A DNA stretch of 64,000 nt, taken from contig JAEUIU010000066.1 of assembly GCA_016795065.1 (NCBI GenBank), forward strand, positions 168,610 to 232,609. Reading direction: 5' to 3'. A program made the translations under genes and the position numbers. This stretch comes from Phycisphaerae bacterium (lineage in GTDB: Bacteria; Planctomycetota; Phycisphaerae; Phycisphaerales; SM1A02). Of the stretch, positions 1-7,820 are shown one piece after another. Position 1 is the first letter of the stretch. Every line of letters starts with the position of its first letter. The notes below the pieces were generated by a model. The model searched no databases and had not been told where the DNA came from. It saw only the letters and a program-made list of their open reading frames with translations.

Positions 1-1433
1 CGATGCTCGGCCCGGCTCGTGAACATGCGATAGGGCTCGCGCGGCGTGCGCGTGACCAAGTCGTCCATCAAGACTCCGAGATAGGCCTGATCGCGACCCA
101 GCCGAATCGTTTCCAGCCCGCGGGCTCGTCGCGCGGCGTTCAGGCCCGCGATGAGGCCTTGGGCACCGGCCTCCTCATAGCCGCTGGTGCCGTTGATCTG
201 CCCGGCGAGAAAGAGCCCGGCGACCAGCTTGGTCTCGCCCGTCGAGTCGATCTGGTGCGGCCAGACCATGTCGTATTCGACGGCGTACCCGTAGCGGAGG
301 ATCACCGCCCGTTCGCAGCCGGGCATCGCATGCACGATCGCATCCTGCACGTCGGTCGGCAGCGAGGTCGAGATGCCGTTGCAGTAAATCTCGCAGGTGT
401 GCAGCGTCTCGGGCTCGAGGAAAACGTGGTGCTCGTCGCGGTCGCCGAAGCGCACGACCTTGTCCTCGATCGAAGGGCAATAGCGAGGTCCGCATTCGGC
501 ATCGACCTGGCCTGCGTACATCGGGGCTCGGTGGAGATTGGCCCTGATGAGGGCGTGCGTTGCCGGCGTGGTGTGCGTTTCCCAACAGAGGATCTGCGGC
601 AGGTAGGGAAAGGGGAGCGTCGTCGGAAGGGTGCAGTCGGAAAAGGGCGTCGGCGGTTCATCACCGGGCTGTGCCGGAAGCGACTCGAGCGCAAGGGAGC
701 GTCGATCGAGGCGCGGCGGCGTGCCCGTCTTCAGGCGACCGAGATCGAAGCCCAGGCGCTTGAGGCATCCGCTGATGCCGGTCGCGCTCCCCTCGCCGAC
801 ACGACCACCTTCGGTCACCGCCTCGCCGGTGTGCATCAGGGCCCGCATGAAGGTGCCGGTGGTCAGGACGACCGCCGAGGCCTGAAGCATCGTCGATGTG
901 GGGCAGGGGTCCGCGGCTCGCGATCCGAACGGCGGCAGCGGCGCCCCCGGCGTACGAAGATCGGAGTCAAGCGCGGCCCGATCGGGTTGGACGATGCCTG
1001 CGCCGGGCGGAAGCACGACGCCGATGGTCCGGCCGTCGCGCACGATGATGTCGTCGATCGTGCCGGCGATGACTTCGACGCGGGTGTGGCTGGCGATGCG
1101 CCGTTGAATCTCGCAGGCGTAGCGATCCTTGTCGCACTGGGCGCGAGGGCCGCGCACCGCGGCTCCCTTGCTCGTGTTGAGCATGCGAAACTGGATGCCG
1201 GTGACGTCGGTGGCGAGTCCCATGATGCCGCCCAAGGCGTCGATCTCTCGCACCATCTGGCCTTTCGCCAGTCCGCCGATCGCGGGGTTGCAGGACATGG
1301 TTCCGATCCGCCGCGGATCCATGGTGATGAGGGCCACCGAACCCGCGGGCCCGAGCGCGTTCGCTGCTGCCCACGCCGCCTCGGTTCCTGCGTGACCGCC
1401 GCCAATCACGATGACGTCGTAATGGCTCTTCAT
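1..1433 (-). CDS. mnmG: MnmG (GidA), tRNA U34 carboxymethylaminomethyl modification enzyme, 3' truncated
   Basis: This is the FAD-dependent large subunit of the MnmE-MnmG complex, which modifies wobble uridine 34 of certain tRNAs in the cytoplasm. Reading the minus strand from the ATG at 1433 gives an N-terminal dinucleotide-binding motif (VIGGGHAGTEAAW) followed by family stretches such as CNPAIGGLAKG, RGPRAQCDK, LKTGTPPRLDRRS and, near the window edge, RPHEPYRMFTSRAEH-like sequence (here TPREPYRMFTSRAEH). About 477 codons are visible; the family is usually 610-640 residues, so the C-terminus lies outside the window. A 522-codon frame runs antisense over this gene but is only its GC-rich shadow. 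No strong Shine-Dalgarno precedes the start. rsmG, often a neighbour of mnmG in other bacteria, is 46 kb away here. Confidence 0.95.
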   Translation of the reverse strand, partial: MKSHYDVIVIGGGHAGTEAAWAAANALGPAGSVALITMDPRRIGTMSCNPAIGGLAKGQMVREIDALGGIMGLATDVTGIQFRMLNTSKGAAVRGPRAQCDKDRYACEIQRRIASHTRVEVIAGTIDDIIVRDGRTIGVVLPPGAGIVQPDRAALDSDLRTPGAPLPPFGSRAADPCPTSTMLQASAVVLTTGTFMRALMHTGEAVTEGGRVGEGSATGISGCLKRLGFDLGRLKTGTPPRLDRRSLALESLPAQPGDEPPTPFSDCTLPTTLPFPYLPQILCWETHTTPATHALIRANLHRAPMYAGQVDAECGPRYCPSIEDKVVRFGDRDEHHVFLEPETLHTCEIYCNGISTSLPTDVQDAIVHAMPGCERAVILRYGYAVEYDMVWPHQIDSTGETKLVAGLFLAGQINGTSGYEEAGAQGLIAGLNAARRARGLETIRLGRDQAYLGVLMDDLVTRTPREPYRMFTSRAEH

Positions 1434-1561
1434 AGGAGTGGTTGGAGCGTAGGACGTGAAGCCGTTCGGGACCGATCGCTGACCAGCGGTGGCGGGGCCA
1501 GTGGCCCTTCGACTACCATGCCCGCCCGCGATGAGTCGCATCAGCATCGCCGGTCAGGCAC

Positions 1562-1634
1562 GCCACCGTAGCTCAATTGGCAGAGCACCTGATTTGTAAT
1601 CTGGAGGTTGACGGTTCGATTCCGTTCGGTGGCT
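1562..1634 (+). tRNA. tRNA-Thr (anticodon TGT)
   Basis: A 73-nt cloverleaf can be drawn. The acceptor arm GCCACCG pairs with CGGTGGC and T1634 is the discriminator. The D arm reads AGCTC..GAGC. The anticodon loop is TTTGTAA, giving anticodon TGT. The T arm GACGG-TTCGATT-CCGTT contains the TTCGA signature. The anticodon stem CCTGA/TCTGG has one T-T mismatch at its third pair. No CCA is encoded: after T1634 the sequence reads TTGCGG. It stands alone, divergent from mnmG. Confidence 0.95.
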
Positions 1635-1917
1635 TTGCGGTCTGTGAGTTTTGGGGCGAAAGTCCACGTTGAAATGGGCGCGGGGTGCTTGGTACAGTCC
1701 GGCTTGGCGTGTCTGGCGCCCAGAGAGGTCCAACCCGATGTCGTGGCGGTCACCAAGGCGATCGTCGCGCGCATCGCTCATTCGCTCTCTTTGGGGAGGC
1801 GCGACTCCTCCAGTCGCGCATGCCACACGGCCGCCGGCGGGCAACCGCTGGCGGTCTTCTTCCGATGGCGACGCCCCATTCCCTCCAACGGGGCGTCGGC
1901 CATGCGGTTTGTTCATC

Positions 1918-2142
1918 TCAACGGAAGTCGACGACGCCGGGTCCAGCGGCCGCGATTCGCAGCAGCGTGTCGAAGTCGCCATCGCCCAAGTCGGTCAGGC
2001 AGATCCGCGCGCTGCCCATCTTGGCGGCGGTCGCAATGCGCAGAATGTCATCAAACGCACGATGGGTGCCGGAAATGGTGAAACTCGCCCCGGCCGCAGC
2101 AAGTCGGATCAGCTCTTCGGTTGATCGATCGTCAAACTCCAC
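1918..2142 (-). CDS. Small hypothetical protein, 74 aa
   Basis: I do not recognise a family. The start is GTG at 2142, chosen because AAAGGAG (2148-2154) lies five bases upstream on the minus strand, one of the best ribosome-binding sites in the window. The protein is acidic and alanine-rich (begins MEFDDRSTEELIRLAAAG, later ILRIATAAKMGSARICLTDLG) with no membrane segment or signal peptide, so it is probably a small cytoplasmic alpha/beta protein. It stands alone between tRNA-Thr and two unknown genes on the same strand. The ribosome-binding site and a protein-like composition are the main reasons to believe it. Confidence 0.7.
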   Translation of the reverse strand: MEFDDRSTEELIRLAAAGASFTISGTHRAFDDILRIATAAKMGSARICLTDLGDGDFDTLLRIAAAGPGVVDFR

Positions 2143-2147
2143 GGGGG

Positions 2148-2154
2148 CTCCTTT
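2148..2154 (-). promoter_or_regulatory. Ribosome-binding site AAAGGAG deciding a GTG start
   Basis: AAAGGAG on the minus strand is followed by five C residues and then GTG at 2142. It is the main support for the small gene at 1918-2142 and for its non-ATG start. Confidence 0.7.
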
Positions 2155-2671
2155 CGTCGGCCGCCTCGCCGCCTTGCGGTGTGCTGTCGTGGCAAGGGCA
2201 AAGACCGTCGGCGCCGTGGGCAGCGGTCGTGATGAAGGACCGACTGCCCAACTCGTTGCATGACGTGCCGATCACGTCAAGAGCGAGTTGTCGGCGTCCG
2301 ACCGCATAGAAAATCGCCCGTCATCTCGAGAGTCTGCCAAAGGCTGCTAGATCGGGACAACGGGCGCGAACTGGGGGCACGAGATTGGTCAGAACACCAG
2401 GCGGGCAGTTGAGGTTGTTCCGCGTTGCGGCACTCCGAAACAACCGTCCGGCTGGCTGCAAGAGAATCGACGCGGGCACATCGCCGATCAAATGTCCTTG
2501 GAGAGTTGCCGCCATCCGGCACGAGACTGGGGCCTTCCATTGCAAAGCGTTCGCACAAACTGATCGCAGGTTGGTTCGAAAAGAAGGCGGTCGCCCCGTT
2601 CGCTGCCCAGCCGAAGAACTGCGTCAGGCTGCGTTGAGAGCAACTGCCTCGCCTCTTGCGTCGCAGTGGCG
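2155..2671. other. Gap without a supported gene
   Basis: About 500 bases upstream of the small GTG-start gene. Open frames of 60-96 codons occur on both strands, but they overlap one another, have arginine/serine-rich out-of-frame composition and lack ribosome-binding sites. I see no tRNA, repeat or strong hairpin here. The promoter of the 1918-2142 gene should lie in this stretch. Confidence 0.4.
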
Positions 2672-3049
2672 TTAGCGGCCTTCGAACTCAAAGCTGACCA
2701 CAACTCGATCTGGCGCTTGGGCTCGCAGCCTCTCCGCCCCATCGCGCGTGACAAATCGAATCGAGAGCGGTTCCCTTTGGCGGGAGTAGTCGCGTGAGCC
2801 GACGGTGACGATGACCGGTCCGGTGAGCCGGCCGTGCAGGCGGCGGGCGAGTCGGCGGGCCAGGGTGATCCAGTTCAGATCCAGATAGATCGGGCCGGAG
2901 AAGCTGCGAATCGTCGTCCTCCACGCGGTCAGCCCGTGCTGCGTGGACGGGCCTTGCACGACAGGGTCGTCATGTTGGACGAAGAACAGGTCCATCCCAA
3001 CCAAGGGACGTCCCGCTGCGAAGCGGCGCTTGTTGTCCATGTTCTTCAT
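2672..3049 (-). CDS. Hypothetical protein, paralogue of the 3391-3759 gene (about 125 aa)
   Basis: Unknown family. The C-terminal 100 residues match the neighbouring gene at 3391-3759 position by position: FFVQHDDPVV / FFAAHGTPVL, SGPIYLDLNW / TGLPYIDRHW, and the identical core REPLSI near the end. The start at 3049 (MKNMDNKRRF) is chosen because it gives an N-terminus of the same length as the paralogue; the frame stays open to 3202. There is no clear ribosome-binding site, signal peptide or membrane segment. The conserved W, the SRxYS/SRDYS-type stretch and REPLSI would be the residues to follow in a family search. Function is not predictable from sequence alone. Confidence 0.6.
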   Translation of the reverse strand: MKNMDNKRRFAAGRPLVGMDLFFVQHDDPVVQGPSTQHGLTAWRTTIRSFSGPIYLDLNWITLARRLARRLHGRLTGPVIVTVGSRDYSRQREPLSIRFVTRDGAERLRAQAPDRVVVSFEFEGR

Positions 3050-3390
3050 GCAAGACCATTCAATGTCAACCCAATGGGATCGTCGAACGTCGCGCATGCG
3101 GATGACCTCAATTGCGTGGTCGCACTCACTGCCACGTCGCGCCTGTAGATAGAGACACTTGGTGTGCTCGTGTCGCGAAAACGGACCGCCCGGCCGAGGC
3201 AAGCCGCTCGAAACGCCTGATGAGGAATCGGCGCTGGAGCGGGTCCTTCGGTCCGGGCGGTCACCCCCATTCGCATGACCCAGGCGGAGAACCAGTCACT
3301 CCCGATCTTCGGATCGGATCCAGCGGAAGTCGAGCGGACTCGTCGCTCACAGCCCCAATTGGTTGGCGTCACGCAACGCGAAGCTGCGCT

Positions 3391-3759
3391 TTAGGAGAGT
3401 AGGAAGCGCACTACGACGTCCGCATCGTCCTGCAATGGCAGCGACGAACCGGGCAGCGTGTGAAACAGGATGGAGAGGGGCTCTCGCCGAGTCGAGTAGG
3501 AACGGCATCCCATGAAGACGACCACGTCGCCTGAGAGCTTGGCGTCAATCGCTTCGGCGAGACGGGACGCCAAGGCCTTCCAATGGCGGTCGATGTAGGG
3601 AAGCCCGGTGAAGTTGCTGATCTCAACACGCCACTGGGCAGGTTGTCCGTCCTTGCCGGGGGCCGTCAGTACCGGTGTGCCATGCGCGGCAAAGAACTCA
3701 TCCGTCGCCAAGCCCTGATGGTCCTTCTCCAGACGCGGGCTTGACGAGCGGGTCTTCAT
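3391..3759 (-). CDS. Hypothetical protein, paralogue of the 2672-3049 gene (122 aa)
   Basis: Unknown family and the sister of the next gene downstream. The start ATG at 3759 is favoured because GAGGA lies about 6 bases upstream on the minus strand and because the resulting N-terminus (MKTRSSSPRLEK) matches the length in the paralogue. The conserved half holds TGLPYIDRHWKALASRL, VVVFMGCRSYS and REPLSILFHTL. It is soluble, with a basic N-terminus and no signal peptide. The two genes point the same way, 341 bases apart, and look like a tandem duplication that has since diverged. Confidence 0.65.
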   Translation of the reverse strand: MKTRSSSPRLEKDHQGLATDEFFAAHGTPVLTAPGKDGQPAQWRVEISNFTGLPYIDRHWKALASRLAEAIDAKLSGDVVVFMGCRSYSTRREPLSILFHTLPGSSLPLQDDADVVVRFLLS

Positions 3760-4039
3760 CGGGTCCTCGGCGGTGCTCGATTGAGGAGGATGCATCAGCC
3801 TCGTTTCGGCGACCGGGCCCGCCGCCGAACTGGTGTGGCCGGTAGATCGGTCCGTCTCGTGTTGCACTGGAAATTCTGCTCTCGCCAAAGTAGATCCGGC
3901 GTGTCGTTCCGCGACGTGTGCAGGCAATCGCCGATGCGGCGATTCGGTCGGCCCAGAGTCTGGATTCGCCGGCGCGAGAATTTCCCTGCGGATGGGCAGG
4001 TGCTCGGGCCGCCAGGACCACCGACGCCGGCGCATAAAA
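3760..4039. other. Intergenic stretch, nothing coding
   Basis: Together with the terminator hairpin beside it, this forms the 474-base gap between the unknown gene at 3391-3759 and the chemoreceptor gene. Frames through it have no family features or ribosome-binding site. The promoter of the downstream unknown gene is expected here. Confidence 0.4.
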
Positions 4040-4070
4040 CCGGCCGAGGCACGCTGGGTGCCTCGGCCGG
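4031..4070 (-). terminator. Rho-independent-type terminator of the chemoreceptor gene
   Basis: A perfect 12-bp stem: CCGGCCGAGGCA (4040-4051), seven-base loop, TGCCTCGGCCGG (4059-4070). Read on the minus strand the stem is followed directly by TTTTATGCG, as expected for transcription arriving from the gene ending at 4234. Confidence 0.75.
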
Positions 4071-4233
4071 GAACTGGGCCGCGAGTCTGCGGCAGGGGAT
4101 TCTCCGAAGGCGGCCGATCAGTCTTCCTCGATCCCCTCGCCATCACTCACAGCCAGCGAAAAGCGCTCGTTCCCGCACCGGGGGGACGGGGTCGGGATAC
4201 GAGCGCCAACGGGGTTCTTTCCGCCGATGGCTG

Positions 4234-5925
4234 TTAACGGCTGGTCTTGAACTGGCGAACGCGCTGCCGAAGCACCGCAGTCTGTGAGGCGGTTTCCTCA
4301 CTCGATGCCGCGAGCTCCTCCGAACTCGCCGCAGTCCCTTGGGTGACCTTGTCCAGCTCGGTCATGCCAACGGTGATCTGCGAAAGGCCTTGGGCCTGTT
4401 CGTCGCTGGCGTTGGAGATCTTGCCCAAGAGCTGGTTCACCTCGGTCGCCGACTTGGTGATCGCGTCGAGCGACTCGGCGACTTCGCCGCAAAGGGAGAC
4501 CGCCCTGTTGGCCCGATTGGTGCTCTCCTCGACCATGGTGGCGGTTTCGCGAGCGGCGCTGGCGGAACGGCCAGCCAGGCTGCGGACCTCCTCGGCGACG
4601 ACGGCGAATCCCTTGCCTGCTTCGCCAGCACGAGCCGCCTCGACGGCCGCATTGAGGGCAAGCAGGTTCGTCTGGAAGGCAATCTCGTCGATGACGCGCA
4701 GGACCTTGGCGATTCGGTCGCTGGACTGCTTGATGTTCTCCATCGCCTCGGTCATGGCCTGCATGCGCTGCTGGCAGAGTTCCGCGGCGGAGCGACTCTC
4801 CTCGGCGGTCCCGAAGGCCGACTTGGCGCTCTGGGCGTTCTGGTTGGTCCGCTCGCTGAGGTCCCGCAGGCTGGCGCTGATCTCCTCGAGGCTCGCGGCC
4901 TGCTGGCTGGCGCCGCTCGCAAGCGACTGACTCGCGCCACTCACCTGTCCGCTTCCGGCCTCGATCTGCTCGGAACCCTCGCGCACCTCGGCGATGGTCT
5001 GGTCGAGCTTGTCGAGGAACTTGTTGAACCACGTGCCGAGCTGGCCGAGTTCATCCTTTGAGACGCTCGGGATGCGCTTGGTGAGGTCGCCCTCGCCCTC
5101 GGCGATGTCCTTGACCTGGTCGGTCAGGCGGCCGATCGGCCGCGAGAAGGAGCGCCGGAGAACGAACAGGAAGAATCCGATGAGGGACGCGGCGATGACC
5201 GCCGTGACCACGATGCCCTCGATGATGAAGGTGGTCACCCGGGCGTCCGCCGCTGCCAGCGGCAGTTCCACGTGATAGGCGCCGTGCGTTTGTCCGGCCT
5301 TCCAACCCTCCATGTCGAATCCAAGGACGTCCTTTCCATCTCCGTCGACGTCGAAGCTGTTGCCTCGGTCGCCATGACAACGCATGCAGCTCTCGTTGAG
5401 TGTGATCGCATGCATCACATGCAGCGTGTTGGTGGAGGAGTCGATTCGGGAGATCGAGTGCTCCCCGCTAGCGACCTTGCCATCAAGTTCGCGGAGCATC
5501 GACTCTTCGAGCGAACCGGGCGTGGGGGCGTGTTCCTTGTTGCGCGGCTCGAAGGCAACGATGGAGAGGGCGATGCCATCCTCCTTGGCTGCGGCTTCGG
5601 CACTGCGCCAGGCAACCACAATCGGGAGCATCGAAAAGAGCGTGGTGTCCGCGTAGGGGCGACCGGCTTCCAGATCGATCTTAGCCTGTGCTTCCAGGGC
5701 ATTGAGGTCGATGCCGCCGAGTTCCACGGCGTGCTCCTGGTACTCCATCACGCTGGTGGCGAAGTCGGCGTAAGCGCGGGCTTCGGCGATCTTCTCATCG
5801 AGGATCGCGCTTCGGTGCTCATGGATGAGGACGGCGTAGTTGGCGACCACGACCACAACGATGGTCGCGACGACAAGGGCGGCGAGCCGGGTGCTCAGTC
5901 GGGTGTTCTGGATCCAAGTCCACAT
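4234..5925 (-). CDS. Methyl-accepting chemotaxis protein with a heme-c (DUF3365/Tll0287-like) periplasmic sensor
   Basis: A 563-residue transmembrane chemoreceptor. TM1 spans about residues 15-35 and TM2 about 232-256. The periplasmic region between them carries ESCMRCH, with C180, C183 and H184 forming a CxxCH c-type heme attachment motif, as in DUF3365 sensor domains. A HAMP domain follows (about 255-310), then a long helical signalling domain with the conserved hairpin tip ([20 protein letters not shown]) that binds CheA/CheW. The C-terminus ends RVRQFKTSR with no CheR-tethering pentapeptide. GGAG lies about 10 bases before the ATG. No che genes are nearby, so it is probably an orphan receptor. 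Heme binding is inferred from the motif; redox or gas sensing is the usual suggestion for this domain. Confidence 0.92.
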   Translation of the reverse strand: MWTWIQNTRLSTRLAALVVATIVVVVVANYAVLIHEHRSAILDEKIAEARAYADFATSVMEYQEHAVELGGIDLNALEAQAKIDLEAGRPYADTTLFSMLPIVVAWRSAEAAAKEDGIALSIVAFEPRNKEHAPTPGSLEESMLRELDGKVASGEHSISRIDSSTNTLHVMHAITLNESCMRCHGDRGNSFDVDGDGKDVLGFDMEGWKAGQTHGAYHVELPLAAADARVTTFIIEGIVVTAVIAASLIGFFLFVLRRSFSRPIGRLTDQVKDIAEGEGDLTKRIPSVSKDELGQLGTWFNKFLDKLDQTIAEVREGSEQIEAGSGQVSGASQSLASGASQQAASLEEISASLRDLSERTNQNAQSAKSAFGTAEESRSAAELCQQRMQAMTEAMENIKQSSDRIAKVLRVIDEIAFQTNLLALNAAVEAARAGEAGKGFAVVAEEVRSLAGRSASAARETATMVEESTNRANRAVSLCGEVAESLDAITKSATEVNQLLGKISNASDEQAQGLSQITVGMTELDKVTQGTAASSEELAASSEETASQTAVLRQRVRQFKTSR

Positions 5926-6353
5926 GGCGGCAACTCCGATTTGGGTTCAACCCCCGGGAGCCCACGGATGTGGGCGAGGCGAACCCATCGGAATTGCTTC
6001 ACGGAGCCTTCATCGCAAATGCGGTCATTGCAGAAGCGAAAGCGGTGAAAAGCGAGTGGAACCTGTCAAGCCGGTGGCGCAACTCGTTTCGCGCATACCC
6101 TGACAGGGTGATTGCAGGGCCTTGTGATTGCATGACTTAGGGTGCAGGGAAAGCTCCTTGCGTACTTTCGCCTTATGTCGAACACCTATGGGTTCCTCTG
6201 GTTGTCGATAGAACTGCCGCGGACGCCTCATTCTCCAATGGGGTCCACCAGTCCAGTCCCAACGGGAACTCCAAGAGACCCTCACTCGCATGACGTCAAG
6301 TCGTGCAAGAAGCGGGGCTCTTGGGTCGCTCGCTTATCTTCCAACGCGACGCC
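5926..6353. other. Divergent intergenic region between the chemoreceptor and MscS genes
   Basis: About 430 bases holding the promoters of both divergent genes. I see no convincing -35/-10 pair. A short perfect inverted repeat lies at 6097-6109, and the nonamer GTGATTGCA-like sequence occurs twice just after it (near 6109 and 6124). There is no coding sequence with family features. Confidence 0.45.
6097..6109. promoter_or_regulatory. Small inverted repeat, possible operator
   Basis: ACCCTG-A-CAGGGT is a perfect 6-bp inverted repeat about 170 bases upstream of the chemoreceptor start. It could bind a dimeric regulator, but a repeat this short may occur by chance. Confidence 0.2.
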
Positions 6354-7769
6354 ATGCAGACCACGTCTCCTCCGCCTGCCTCTTCTCAGGAATCAACTCT
6401 CGCCCAGGATGCGGCAGTGTCTGCCGGGACACCTCCGGCGCCACCGAGCGAGCTCGAGCGGAGCATCGCCGAGAGCATTCAGCAGAACCCGCTGGTGCAG
6501 TGGGTCCGCTCCCACCCGACGCCCTACCAGGCCATCGCGCCGGGCGTGACGCTTCTCATCGCGATTCTGATTTACGTCGCCCTCCGCACGGTTCTCTTCT
6601 TGCCGCTGATGCGCTTTCTCGGCAAGCGCGAGGCCAAGGCCCGCGAGGCGACCATCGCGGCGAAGCAACGACATGGGCTTCCGCTGGTGCGTGCGGTGCG
6701 CGAAACGAAGCTCATTAACGCCTTGGCCTGGATTCTCCCGTGCCTCGTTGCGTGGCGCGGGATCCACCTCTGGCCGGAACTCCTTCCCGCGGTCTCGGAG
6801 ACCTTCGGCCGGGTGATGCTCTCGATCGGGATCGCCTTCGGACTGCTCGCGTTCGCCCGGGTGCTCTCCTGCGTCGACATCGTCATGAGCGAACGGTTAG
6901 GTCGGCCCGGTGCCATCCGCGGCTACGTTCAGGCGATCAGCGCGATCGTCGGCGCCGTCGGCGGCGTCACCATCATCTCGATCCTCTTGGGCCGCAGCCC
7001 GATCTACTTTCTCACGGGCGTCGGGGCGTTCGCGGCCCTGCTGGCCGTGGTGCTGAAGGACACGCTCCTCTCGATGTATGCCAACATCCTCATGACCACC
7101 GGCGACACGCTGCGGGTCGGCGACTGGATCGAGATGCGGCAACATGGTCTCGACGGGCGAGTCGAGGAGATCCGGCTGACCTCGACCAAGGTCCGCAACT
7201 GGGACGAGACGACGCTCACCGTGCCGAACTACCGATTCGTGTCGGAGATCTTCGTCAATTACCGAACCCAGAATCCCAAGGGCGGTCGGCGCATGAAGCG
7301 TTCGATCCGCCTCGACCAGCGCACCGTGCGCGAGCTCACCGAGGCCGAGCTCGTCGCCGCCTCGGCGGTCACGGTGCTGCACCAGCCGGTGGCCATTGCC
7401 CGCGCCGCGGCAACGCTCGCCGCCGGTGGAGCGGCAAGCGTGGTCACGAACCTGGCGCTCTACCGTGCCTACCTCGAGCGATTTCTCGCGGTCCATCCGC
7501 TGCTCGACCGGTCGCGGCCGATTGTGGTTCGGCAAAACGAACCGATGGGAACGGGCGTGCTGATAGATGTCCTGTGCTTCTATCAGGACAGTGAACTGAA
7601 GGACTACGAAACCCTCCAATCCGGCATGCTCGATCACTTTACCGCTGTCGCTGCGGTCTTCGGCCTTCGCATCTACCAGCAGGGAAGCGACCTGAACGTG
7701 GCCCGCGAGCCCTTCGCATTCCTCTCGGAAGACCAGACGCGACTCCTGTCGGCCGCGGCATCGGGATGA
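6354..7769 (+). CDS. MscS-family mechanosensitive ion channel (YbdG-like)
   Basis: An inner-membrane channel of about 471 residues, expected to open on membrane tension in osmotic downshock. An N-terminal proline/serine-rich tail is followed by TM segments (APGVTLLIAILIYVALRTVL, a second pair around 'LAWILPCLVAWRG' and 'VMLSIGIAFGLLAFARVL', then a pore-side pair around 'GVGAFAALLAVVLKDTLLS'). The MscS beta domain follows: GDTLRVGDWIEM...GLDGRVEEI, then the TKVRNWDETTLTVPNYRFV segment typical of the larger YbdG/YnaI-type members. The start is uncertain: ATG 6354 is used, but an in-frame GTG at 6303 would add 17 residues; neither has a good ribosome-binding site. It converges on the cytochrome operon. 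Confidence 0.9.
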   Translation: MQTTSPPPASSQESTLAQDAAVSAGTPPAPPSELERSIAESIQQNPLVQWVRSHPTPYQAIAPGVTLLIAILIYVALRTVLFLPLMRFLGKREAKAREATIAAKQRHGLPLVRAVRETKLINALAWILPCLVAWRGIHLWPELLPAVSETFGRVMLSIGIAFGLLAFARVLSCVDIVMSERLGRPGAIRGYVQAISAIVGAVGGVTIISILLGRSPIYFLTGVGAFAALLAVVLKDTLLSMYANILMTTGDTLRVGDWIEMRQHGLDGRVEEIRLTSTKVRNWDETTLTVPNYRFVSEIFVNYRTQNPKGGRRMKRSIRLDQRTVRELTEAELVAASAVTVLHQPVAIARAAATLAAGGAASVVTNLALYRAYLERFLAVHPLLDRSRPIVVRQNEPMGTGVLIDVLCFYQDSELKDYETLQSGMLDHFTAVAAVFGLRIYQQGSDLNVAREPFAFLSEDQTRLLSAAASG

Positions 7770-7786
7770 GTCTCCCTTTAGCCCGT

Positions 7787-7820
7787 CACTTCGGCCCTCA
7801 CTTCGGCCCTCACTTCGGCC
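7787..7820. repeat. Three tandem 12-bp repeats with in-frame stops
   Basis: CACTTCGGCCCT occurs at 7787, 7799 and (last base changed) 7811. The array lies between the convergent MscS and DUF2231-cytochrome genes. On the minus strand each unit carries TGA in the same frame, so the stop codon of the 7810-9453 gene is followed by two more in-frame copies. Confidence 0.8.

Noticed and set aside
3..1571. 522-codon open frame on the plus strand
   Set aside because: It is antisense to mnmG, whose minus-strand translation shows unmistakable family motifs. The plus-strand product is Arg/Gly/Ala-rich with no domain.
2277..2675. Several 70-96 codon frames on both strands
   Set aside because: Mutually overlapping, no ribosome-binding sites, no similarity to any family I know.
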